Source: Methanobacteriota archaeon (lineage in GTDB: Archaea > Thermoplasmatota > Poseidoniia > Poseidoniales > Poseidoniaceae). From it: DNA of 8,368 bases. How positions within the stretch are numbered: the stretch's first letter is position 1; every line of letters begins with the position of its first letter. Shown here piece after piece: positions 1 to 6,836 of this stretch. The stretch lies in NCBI GenBank assembly GCA_018662715.1, contig JABJFP010000167.1, forward strand, positions 1 to 8,368, read 5' to 3'. The notes below the pieces were generated by a model. That model searched no databases, had not been told where the DNA came from, and was given only the letters and a program-made list of their open reading frames with translations. Both the position numbers and the translations under genes were made by a program.

Positions 1-1
1 A

Positions 2-880
2 GCAAAGCTAAAGGACTCTGATGAAGAATTTATTGTTGTCTTCTGTGCAATGGGGATCACCGCTGAAGAATACAACTTCTTCCGCTCTGACTTGGAGCGA
101 ACTGGCGCACTCGAAAACGCTGTGTTGTTCGTTAACCTTGCGGACGACCCGGCTGTTGAGCGTATCATTACGCCTCGTCTTGCCTTGACTGCTGCCGAAT
201 ACCTCGCTTTCGAGAAAGATTACCACGTACTCGTCATCTACACTGACATGACCAACTACTGTGACGCTCTTCGTCAAATTGGTGCTGCTCGTGAAGAAGT
301 ACCCGGACGCCGTGGTTACCCAGGTTACATGTACACCGATTTGGCCATGCTCTACGAGCGTGCAGGAATTATCAAGAACAAGAAGGGTTCAATCACTCAA
401 TTCCCAATTCTTACCATGCCTGGTGACGATATCACCCACCCGATTCCTGACCTTTCCGGATACATTACCGAAGGACAAATCGTTATTTCACGTGAATTGC
501 ACCAACAAGGTATCTATCCGCCGATCAACGTTCTACCATCTCTCTCACGACTGATGGGTTCGTGTATTGGTGAGAAGACCACCCGTGAGGACCACAAGTC
601 GGTTTCCGACCAAATGTACGCTGCATATGCACAAGGCCGTGAACTTCGTGGTCTGGTCGCCATTGTCGGTGAAGACGCCCTCAACGAGCGAGACAAGCAA
701 CTTCTCGACTTCTCCGGTGTGTTTGAAGACAAGTTCCTTCGCCAAACCCGTGATGAGGACCGTTCTATTGAGGAAACACTTGACCTGTGCTGGACTCTTA
801 TGTCTGCAATTGATACAAAGTACCTCGTCCGTCTTGACCAAAAGTGGATTGACAAGTACCATCCAGATAACCGAGCTTGA
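2..880 (+). CDS. atpB: A-type ATP synthase subunit B, 5'-truncated by the window edge
   Basis: This is the non-catalytic nucleotide-binding subunit that alternates with catalytic subunit A in the A1 head of the archaeal ATP synthase, on the cytoplasmic side of the membrane. The reading frame is open from the first bases, and 292 residues plus a stop are visible. The family is about 460 residues, so roughly the first third lies upstream; the ATG at 50 (in A-M-G-I-T-A-E-E) is internal, not the start. Diagnostic stretches appear in order: NLADDPAVERIITPR, LTAAEYLAFE, GRRGYPGYMYTDLA, MPGDDITHPIPDLSGYI, YPPINVLPSLSRLM, TREDHKSVSDQMYAAYA and the C-terminal KYHP. The SLSRLM region is the B-subunit signature near the nucleotide site. 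The P-loop region is outside the window. Subunit D follows after 34 nt, as in other archaeal atp operons. The call is secure by family resemblance. Bacterial V-type ATPases share this order, but the rest of the window points to Archaea. Confidence 0.97.
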   Translation, partial: AKLKDSDEEFIVVFCAMGITAEEYNFFRSDLERTGALENAVLFVNLADDPAVERIITPRLALTAAEYLAFEKDYHVLVIYTDMTNYCDALRQIGAAREEVPGRRGYPGYMYTDLAMLYERAGIIKNKKGSITQFPILTMPGDDITHPIPDLSGYITEGQIVISRELHQQGIYPPINVLPSLSRLMGSCIGEKTTREDHKSVSDQMYAAYAQGRELRGLVAIVGEDALNERDKQLLDFSGVFEDKFLRQTRDEDRSIEETLDLCWTLMSAIDTKYLVRLDQKWIDKYHPDNRA

Positions 881-914
881 ACACTAACGATAACTGATAC
901 ACGAGGGGAATGCT

Positions 915-1532
915 ATGGCACTGGACATCAAACCAACCCGAAGCGAACTCATCAAATTGAAGGCTCGAATCAAGCAGACCAAAAACGGTTACAAGTTGTT
1001 GAAAATGAAGCGGGACGGACTGTTCCACGAATTCCGACAACTCCTTTCCGTTATGATTGAGGCTAAGAAAGACTTGACCAATGCTTACCGTCTTGCTAAG
1101 ACAAGGATTGACCTCGCAAATGCAATTGAAGGTGGTCTGGCAGTTCGTGCTGCAGCAATCGCTAATTCAGCTCATCCAGAGGTTGAGGTTGAACGCCGAA
1201 ACATCATGGGTGTTGTTGTTCCAAGTGTAAGTGGAACTAACTTGAAGTCCACCTTCTCAGAACGTGGAATTGGTTTCATTGGTTCTTCACCTTACATAGA
1301 TGAAGCAAGCGATTCTTTCAGTGAATTGATTGAAAAGATTGTTACTGCCGCAGAAATGGAAGCCACACTGAAGCGACTTCTTGCTGAGATTGAGGCAACA
1401 AAGCGCCGTGTTAACGCCCTCGAATTCAAGGTCATTCCAGAACTTGAAGAAGCCAAGGTATTCATTCAACTTCGCCTCGAAGAAATGGAACGTGAAGAGA
1501 CGTTCCGATTGAAGCGATTCAAGAACAAGTGA
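915..1532 (+). CDS. atpD: A-type ATP synthase subunit D (central stalk)
   Basis: Subunit D is the rotor-shaft subunit of the A1Ao ATP synthase. It is a long antiparallel coiled coil that turns inside the A3B3 head and couples ATP synthesis to ion flow through the membrane ring. The 205-residue length is normal. The N-terminal helix (residues 8-40) has the typical T-R-S-E-L-I-K-L-K start and the GYKLLKMKRDGL block. The central region has ERGIGFIGSSPYIDEA (about 116-131), matching the family's ERGxGxxGxSxxIDEA segment. The C-terminal helix (about 160-205) has RRVNALEFKVIPELEEA, then a charged EEMEREETFRLKRFK end. The ATG at 915 is chosen because GAGGGG at 903-908 sits 6 nt upstream; the ATG at 910 is out of frame. 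It is presumably co-transcribed with subunit B. The next gene starts 72 nt downstream with no T-rich terminator between, so readthrough is likely. Confidence 0.97.
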   Translation: MALDIKPTRSELIKLKARIKQTKNGYKLLKMKRDGLFHEFRQLLSVMIEAKKDLTNAYRLAKTRIDLANAIEGGLAVRAAAIANSAHPEVEVERRNIMGVVVPSVSGTNLKSTFSERGIGFIGSSPYIDEASDSFSELIEKIVTAAEMEATLKRLLAEIEATKRRVNALEFKVIPELEEAKVFIQLRLEEMEREETFRLKRFKNK

Positions 1533-1604
1533 ACCTGTTTGCCCGTGTCCTCCTAACGAGGGATTCATGGGGGATGGGCATTACCGAGTGTTGGGTGGGG
1601 TACG

Positions 1605-4160
1605 ATGAGCGAACCGGAATCGTCGTCTGAAACTCCCAATCCGTTGGCTCATCACAAAAAATCATGGGACCAACATGAGTTGTTGGCTTCAGCACTGAGC
1701 ACATATTTCGTGATTCACCAACACTCCGGGGGCCGATGGCCCTCCTGGAAGGTTACTGCTTCTGGAGACGTCTCAATTCATCAGTGTCTTGTGGACGCAA
1801 ATTCTCACCTTGAACGACTCGGTTGGATGGGAAAACTTACCTCAGATGATGGCTGGAATGTGACTGTATTCCCCCTGCCAGAACGCCAATTTCCCCGTAT
1901 AAACAGCGTATTGCTCTTTTGGATTCTATCATTTCTCACGCTAAGTTTGGCTGGCGATGTTTGGATGGATTCCGTTCGTCCTGACGGAGGTTGGTTCCAT
2001 TCATCTTCGTTTGTTGATTCTGTTATTGGCTATGCCCTCCCCATCATGTTCATTCTCATTGTGGCAACTTTTGTTCAACGTCGTGTAGCACGTCATTTCG
2101 GGGTCAGATCAGGCCATATCATGCCCGTTCCGGACTTGACCATCGCTTTGTACGCTCTAGGGATATTTCCCTCAAGTTGGCTGTTTTGGCCTTTCGGAAT
2201 TTTGCTCATTCCTACAATGCCTCGCATGGATGCAAGGCCATGGCCAAATCGAGCCTCACTCGGATATACCGCTCTATCAGTTCCAATTGTACTGATGCTC
2301 TCGGGTATCATACTCTTGTTTGCAGGTATTGCTTTAACTCCGCAATACCTTGAACTTTCATCCATGCCGATGTTAACCTCTGCACCGAGTTTCCTCAGCC
2401 TTCTTGCAAACCAATTCATTCACGATGATGCCTTTGTTCGTATGGCTTGGGCGCATCCTTGGGTCCATGTTGGCGGAATGCTCCTCTTGTTTGCCTGGAT
2501 TTCTATCCTACCAATACCCACCTTCCCAGGTGGAAGAATCCTCATCGCAAGAATGGGTATGTTAGACGCACGAAGCTCAGGAACTCAAAGCCTATTATTG
2601 GTCACCGTCCTCATGTTTGCTTACCTCTTTGGGGTGTTTGAGGGCTTCTCAATTTGGTTCCTGGTTCTTGGCCTTCTCTTGCCTCTCCTCTTTTTCCTCG
2701 GTAACGACATACGCATTCCATTCATCTTAGATGAGAATGAGGGGCTGAGCGAACAAGATCACCGTCGTATGGGAACGCTTTTACTCATTTCTTTCCTTCT
2801 CATTCTGCCTGCTCAGCAACCCGTGATGCGAAACGATACGTGGGACGACGACCTTACGTTTGAAATCGGAGAGCCAAATCCTGCGATTTTGGGAGAAAAC
2901 GGAATTTGGTACTCCAATAACTCCCTCAAGATTACGAATCCCTCTTCCCTCCAGAAGCCGTACGCTGTTGATGTGTTCTTTGAACAAACAGGACATGATT
3001 GGAACGTTGAATGGGTTTGTGATGACCAAAATACGTTGACTCTCAACGGTGAAGGATGTGGTTCAGAACTTCTTCCAGGATATGCCGCTACCTTTTGGAT
3101 TAATTATTCATGGTCTTCACAAGAGCAACCTTTGGTCTCTAACCTCACCTATGTTGTTGAAATTAATGATGCATATTTCCTAGAGCATCATGTGATTCGT
3201 CCCGGGCTTGAAGTTGTACCAGCAGACCATTGGTATGATGTCCCATCAGGCGACCATGTCAAACGCTGTGTGGACCTTTATGGCGGACTTTTAGATTCAT
3301 CACAACTGAATGTTTCAGTGATGGAATCATCGATTGAATCCCTTCAAACAATCTTGGTTCAACTTGATGGTGAATTGGGGATGAATGCAAGCCATGATTC
3401 AGTTCCATCTTCAGTTTGTTTACGAGGCCTAGATCCACTCGTGTTCCTTCCAGCGATGACAGAATTAACCTTGAACAACGACACGTTCAAGCCGCTCCTG
3501 CCCACTAACCGTCGTCATTTGGAGGGCATTGTCCCTGAACAAGGTTGGACCATCGGGACTGTGGCTGATAATCAACCAGGCTGGGGGGCACTACTCATTG
3601 AAGGAGGCGTCCTCCAAACAGGAGAAGAGTTCTGTCCGATTAATCCAACCATCAGCACGCCATCTCGACCTCTTGAAGGTCCTTGGATTTGGGATGCTTC
3701 CGTATTCAAATCAGGTTCGCTTCCCGATGTGGAAAGCGGTCAAAACCTCAACCTCCTGCTGTCGGAAGGAACGAATGTAACGATTTGTTCCAATAGCGAC
3801 CCGTTTAACCCCTATCCTCGTCTTCAATTTAATGTTCAAGCAGGGCCTGAGCTGATGGTTGATTGGATGAATACCAGTACAAGGTTTTGGACGACACCGT
3901 TTGCTTTTGCTATGAATGGAACGATGGTGAATGATGACATGGGCAATCTAACGTTCAACAATCCTAGCAATGACTCAGTTCCATTCCGAATCGCTCGTGA
4001 AGGTGGAATTGGTGAGGATTGGACTCACAATTGGGATGGACAATATCTCAGCCCAGGCGAAACAAACTTGACGTTAATTCCGCCTGCCGAACCTTACTCT
4101 ACGATGTGGATTACACATGAAGCAGGAACGGTCGTCCTTCACCTCGCCAGTTACCAGTAG
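1605..4160 (+). CDS. Site-2-protease-like (M50/EGY-type) membrane pseudoprotease with large C-terminal domain
   Basis: The protein has 851 residues. Residues 55-90 resemble the small N-terminal domain of EGY-type site-2 proteases, followed by about eight hydrophobic segments (roughly 100-118, 138-158, 178-204, 221-244, 286-304, 327-345, 348-367, 388-404). Family landmarks appear in order: A-R-H-F-G-V (162-167, the region after HExxH), P-N-R-A-S-L (214-219) before a long helix, H-P-W-V-H-V-G-G (284-291), and I-L-P-I-P-T-F-P-G-G-R (301-311), equivalent to LPxxxLDGGR. The catalytic residues are absent: HExxH aligns with A154-T-F-V-Q158, and the LDGG aspartate aligns with P308. An intramembrane metalloprotease fold that cannot bind zinc is therefore inferred. 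Residues 405-851 form a low-charge, beta-rich-looking domain with 13 N-x-S/T sequons and six cysteines (472, 485, 555, 605, 677, 728), suggesting exposure outside the cell. An even helix count would put it inside, so one segment, probably 178-204, may not span. GGGTGGGG at 1593-1600 supports the start, and no in-frame start lies just upstream. Partner and function are unknown. Confidence 0.75.
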   Translation: MSEPESSSETPNPLAHHKKSWDQHELLASALSTYFVIHQHSGGRWPSWKVTASGDVSIHQCLVDANSHLERLGWMGKLTSDDGWNVTVFPLPERQFPRINSVLLFWILSFLTLSLAGDVWMDSVRPDGGWFHSSSFVDSVIGYALPIMFILIVATFVQRRVARHFGVRSGHIMPVPDLTIALYALGIFPSSWLFWPFGILLIPTMPRMDARPWPNRASLGYTALSVPIVLMLSGIILLFAGIALTPQYLELSSMPMLTSAPSFLSLLANQFIHDDAFVRMAWAHPWVHVGGMLLLFAWISILPIPTFPGGRILIARMGMLDARSSGTQSLLLVTVLMFAYLFGVFEGFSIWFLVLGLLLPLLFFLGNDIRIPFILDENEGLSEQDHRRMGTLLLISFLLILPAQQPVMRNDTWDDDLTFEIGEPNPAILGENGIWYSNNSLKITNPSSLQKPYAVDVFFEQTGHDWNVEWVCDDQNTLTLNGEGCGSELLPGYAATFWINYSWSSQEQPLVSNLTYVVEINDAYFLEHHVIRPGLEVVPADHWYDVPSGDHVKRCVDLYGGLLDSSQLNVSVMESSIESLQTILVQLDGELGMNASHDSVPSSVCLRGLDPLVFLPAMTELTLNNDTFKPLLPTNRRHLEGIVPEQGWTIGTVADNQPGWGALLIEGGVLQTGEEFCPINPTISTPSRPLEGPWIWDASVFKSGSLPDVESGQNLNLLLSEGTNVTICSNSDPFNPYPRLQFNVQAGPELMVDWMNTSTRFWTTPFAFAMNGTMVNDDMGNLTFNNPSNDSVPFRIAREGGIGEDWTHNWDGQYLSPGETNLTLIPPAEPYSTMWITHEAGTVVLHLASYQ

Positions 4161-4168
4161 GGATTATC

Positions 4169-5101
4169 ATGAGGATTTCCATATTGGGTGTCGGTTCAAT
4201 CGGTACTCTAATGGCGACGAGCCTAGCACAAACCTCCCATGAAATCCATCTTCATGTTCGCGGAGAGCGGGGGGCTTCTCTAATGTTACAAGGACTGGAT
4301 GTGCGGGGTCATTTGACCACAACCGTACCGGCTGACAGGTTCCTTTTCACAGCAGAAGAACTTGATATTTCTGAATTCTTTGAATTCGAATCAGACCTTG
4401 TTATTCTTGCATGTAAGGCACATGAAGTTGCTCACTTGGCAACGATTGCAGCCCGTTTTGCGAAAGAAGACGGCTTAGTTCTTGCACTTTCAAATGGCTT
4501 GGGCCACGTTGAGACGCTCAGTCGATGTGTTGGACCTCAACGTACTGTGGCTGCGACGACGACGCATGGGGCATATCGGGGCGAGAGTGGAGCAGTGACA
4601 TGGGTCGGGAAGGGAATAGTAAATCTCGCCAGCATCCCCCTTGGACCTGGTGTAGAAGCGATGACTCAATTGGTACGATTGTTTGAGTCAAGCGGGCTTG
4701 AACCCGTTCTTTGTTCTGATTCAAGTCAAATGATTTGGGAGAAAGTTCTGTTAAACATCACCATTAATCCGCTTGCAGCTCTTGCAGGATTGAAAAATGG
4801 GGAATTGTTAGAATCTAACGTGCTTGATGGATGCCTCCTACTGTATCGGGAAGCGAAGCAGGTTGCAGAAATGGAACGCATAAAACTCTTGGACGAAGTG
4901 GAATTTGAACACTTGTTGCGTACTGTGCTTCAAGCAACGGCCGGGAATTCTTGCAGCATGTTGGAAGACATCAAAGCGGGTAGAGTCACAGAGATCTCGT
5001 CATTAAATCGTGAAATTGCTAACAGGGCGGAGCAACACGGTTTGAGCGTACCTCTGAATGAAGTTCTAGCATCTCTTATTGAGGCATGCCATCCTCTATG
5101 A
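4169..5101 (+). CDS. panE: 2-dehydropantoate 2-reductase (ketopantoate reductase)
   Basis: This cytoplasmic enzyme reduces 2-dehydropantoate to pantoate with NADPH, supplying the pantoate half of coenzyme A. In Archaea the pantoate then goes through pantoate kinase and phosphopantothenate synthetase. The 310-residue length fits the family. The Rossmann start G-V-G-S-I-G (residues 7-12) is followed by R31, a likely NADPH-phosphate contact. Next come C-K-A-H-E-V (81-86, conserved K83), S-N-G-L-G (108-112) and T-T-T-H-G-A (130-135). The catalytic helix W-E-K-V-L-L-N-I-T-I-N-P-L (190-202) holds K192, N196 and N200. S-M-L-E-D-I (263-268) and T-E-I (274-276, with E275) complete the active site. All key residues of E. 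coli PanE have counterparts. The gene begins 8 nt after the preceding stop, and its ribosome binding site AGGGA (4159-4163) overlaps that stop, so coupled translation is likely. The last 26 bp overlap the convergent nadB. A related ketopantoate-reductase-family enzyme with another substrate cannot be fully excluded. Confidence 0.88.
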   Translation: MRISILGVGSIGTLMATSLAQTSHEIHLHVRGERGASLMLQGLDVRGHLTTTVPADRFLFTAEELDISEFFEFESDLVILACKAHEVAHLATIAARFAKEDGLVLALSNGLGHVETLSRCVGPQRTVAATTTHGAYRGESGAVTWVGKGIVNLASIPLGPGVEAMTQLVRLFESSGLEPVLCSDSSQMIWEKVLLNITINPLAALAGLKNGELLESNVLDGCLLLYREAKQVAEMERIKLLDEVEFEHLLRTVLQATAGNSCSMLEDIKAGRVTEISSLNREIANRAEQHGLSVPLNEVLASLIEACHPL

Positions 5102-6713
5102 GGTCCAGATTGAAGTGCAACCCGGAGTTTGAGGTTTGCAACAATGCGTCTTCAACAACCAGCGTTCCGATTAACGAAAGATTCCGCAATTCTATGAGTT
5201 CACGAGAGGGGATGCACTCTCTCCAAAGCATGTCAATCTCATCATGAAATAACTCAAGCCGACGGCTTGCTCGTTCTAAACGTTGATTGGTACGAACGAT
5301 TCCCACTTCTTGGTCCATTGTTGTCAATAGACTGTTTCGATCGTGCATGATAGGGGCATGTTCTCGAAGGCTAGCCAAACCTTCTGCTCGCCATTGAGGC
5401 TGCCTTCCTTCATACGTGGGTGGTGGGTTTTTGATGAGGAATTCAGATGCACGATGGGCGTATACTACGGCTTCAAGAAGACTGTTCGATGCTAATCGGT
5501 TTGCTCCATGCATTCCCGTACAGGCTACTTCTCCAATAGCATACAAGTGAGGCATGATTTCTCGACTGTTCCGAACAAAGGCACGGCCAATATGGTCTAC
5601 CTTTATTCCACCAACCATATAGTGGGCAGCAGGTACAACAGGGATGGGGTGTATTCCGAGTTCGATTCCCTCCATGGTCAGCCGGCGTTGTATGTTTGGG
5701 AAGTGCTGCTTTAGTTCCTTTGAATCAAGGTGAGATGTGACCAGGAATACGTGGGATTTCCCTGTTGTCTTTAGGCATTGGTCAATTGCCCGTGCTACGA
5801 TGTCGCGTGTGGCCATTGAGCCATCTTTTGAATGGTTGAGAGTAAACGAATACGAGTTCGGCTTTGGTGGGTTGATTGCCTCTTCCTTTGCCTTCTCACA
5901 GGCTGCTATCCACCGCTCATATCCATCATGGTCGAGAAGGACGGCACCTTCACCTCGTAGTGCCTCAGACATCAGGAACGGGCGGTTGGATCTAGCAAAA
6001 AGAGCAGTTGGGTGGAATTGAATAAATGCAAGGTCTTGTACGCATGCACCTGCTCTATAGGCCATCGCCAAACCATCACCTGTGGCGACGCTCGGGTTCG
6101 TTGTGGCCTTCCAAAGGCGCCCGACTCCTCCTGTTGCGAGCATAATTGCATCGGCTTCTACGGTGAGGACTTCATTGCTGATTTGGTCCAAGCACCATAC
6201 GCCTGCAATTCCCTCCTCATCTACGCCATGTTGGCGTTGGATAAGGTCAATAGCGAGTGTATTTGGTAGGAGGGTAATGTTTGCATGCCGTTCTGCATAT
6301 TGGGTGAGAGCCCGCTCAATTTCCTTTCCAGTGGCGTCTTTTGCGTGTAGGATTCTATTCTCTGAATGTCCTCCTTCTTTTGCAAGGGAAAAACTTCCAT
6401 CGTTTCGTTGTTCAAAATTAACTCCTATGTTGATGAGGTCGTTTATTCGTTCTCCGGCTTCCAGGATGATGGATCTTACAACCTCTTCGTTGCACAATCC
6501 ATCTCCTGAGCGAAGCGTGTCTTGGACGTGCGCTTCCATTCCGTCATGATTGGTTTTGTCAAGGATTGCAGCGATCCCGCCCTGCGCCCAATTGGTTGAG
6601 GAATCCTTCGTCCTTTGTTTGGTTATAACCGTGACATTATGGTTTGCATCAGCGAGTTTTGCCGCAGCAAATAACCCTGCAATTCCGCTTCCAACAATGA
6701 CGATATGAGCCAT
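5076..6713 (-). CDS. nadB: L-aspartate oxidase
   Basis: This FAD enzyme oxidises L-aspartate to iminoaspartate, the first step of de novo NAD synthesis, passing electrons to O2 or fumarate. It has 545 residues, against about 540 in E. coli. The FAD site G-S-G-I-A-G (8-13) is followed by S-T-N-W-A-Q-G-G-I-A (39-48), H-A-K-D-A-T-G (123-129), A-T-G-G (193-196) and the closing block G-E-V-A-C-T-G-M-H-G-A-N-R-L-A-S-N-S-L (394-412). Active-site residues match E. coli NadB: E113 in the E-G-G-H loop (the aspartate-selective glutamate, E121 in E. coli), H234 in F-H-P-T, R303 in R-D-I-V-A-R, H364 in A-A-H-Y and R406. E113 favours NadB over the related succinate dehydrogenase and fumarate reductase flavoproteins. 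The capping domain has an extra stretch at about 268-298, and the usual C-terminal ESRG block reads S-N-S-G (528-531). No nadA or nadC is visible nearby. GAGGG on this strand (plus positions 6720-6724) lies 6 nt before the ATG. Confidence 0.95.
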   Translation of the reverse strand: MAHIVIVGSGIAGLFAAAKLADANHNVTVITKQRTKDSSTNWAQGGIAAILDKTNHDGMEAHVQDTLRSGDGLCNEEVVRSIILEAGERINDLINIGVNFEQRNDGSFSLAKEGGHSENRILHAKDATGKEIERALTQYAERHANITLLPNTLAIDLIQRQHGVDEEGIAGVWCLDQISNEVLTVEADAIMLATGGVGRLWKATTNPSVATGDGLAMAYRAGACVQDLAFIQFHPTALFARSNRPFLMSEALRGEGAVLLDHDGYERWIAACEKAKEEAINPPKPNSYSFTLNHSKDGSMATRDIVARAIDQCLKTTGKSHVFLVTSHLDSKELKQHFPNIQRRLTMEGIELGIHPIPVVPAAHYMVGGIKVDHIGRAFVRNSREIMPHLYAIGEVACTGMHGANRLASNSLLEAVVYAHRASEFLIKNPPPTYEGRQPQWRAEGLASLREHAPIMHDRNSLLTTMDQEVGIVRTNQRLERASRRLELFHDEIDMLWRECIPSRELIELRNLSLIGTLVVEDALLQTSNSGLHFNLDLIEDGMPQ

Positions 6714-6836
6714 GACATGCCCTCGTGATGCTTGTTGCTGAGCCTCCTCCTTCTTGATGATGATGGAGGCGAGATGGTTTCTTTACTCACGATATCACTA
6801 TGAGGTGGCCTTGCTTCCTATGTGTTGGGGAGACTC
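6714..6836. promoter_or_regulatory. Divergent intergenic region between nadB and the membrane-protein gene
   Basis: This 123-bp stretch must carry the promoters of both divergent genes. I see no convincing TATA box on either strand; TTTACTC near 6782 and GATATC at 6791-6796 are weak candidates. Ribosome sites lie at both edges: GAGGG for nadB (6720-6724, minus strand) and GGGGAG for the membrane protein. Between them is a loose inverted repeat, GCCTCC (6742-6747) and GGAGGC (6765-6770), with a 17-nt spacer. Confidence 0.5.
6827..6832 (+). promoter_or_regulatory. Ribosome binding site that decides the membrane-protein start
   Basis: GGGGAG lies 4 nt before the ATG at 6837, whereas the in-frame GTG at 6822 has only GAGGTGG at 6802-6808, 13 nt away. 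The good spacing argues for initiation at 6837. Confidence 0.6.

Noticed and set aside
50..52. ATG at 50 as the start of a short subunit B
   Set aside because: The conserved B-subunit sequence continues in frame upstream to the window edge, so this methionine is internal.
545..862. 105-codon open frame on the minus strand (and a similar 113-codon frame at 514-855)
   Set aside because: Both are antisense shadows of the strongly conserved ATP synthase subunit B gene.
1674..1689. H-E-L-L-A (residues 24-28 of the 851-residue protein) as a possible relocated metalloprotease motif
   Set aside because: It lacks the second histidine of HExxH and lies in the soluble N-terminal part, not in a membrane helix.
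4371..4392. Repeated GAATTC units that look like a small repeat or palindrome
   Set aside because: They are explained by the E-F-F-E-F-E codons of panE; there is no array and no extension.
6082..6549. 155-codon open frame on the plus strand
   Set aside because: It lies wholly inside nadB on the opposite strand, has no plausible ribosome site or domain, and nadB is certain.
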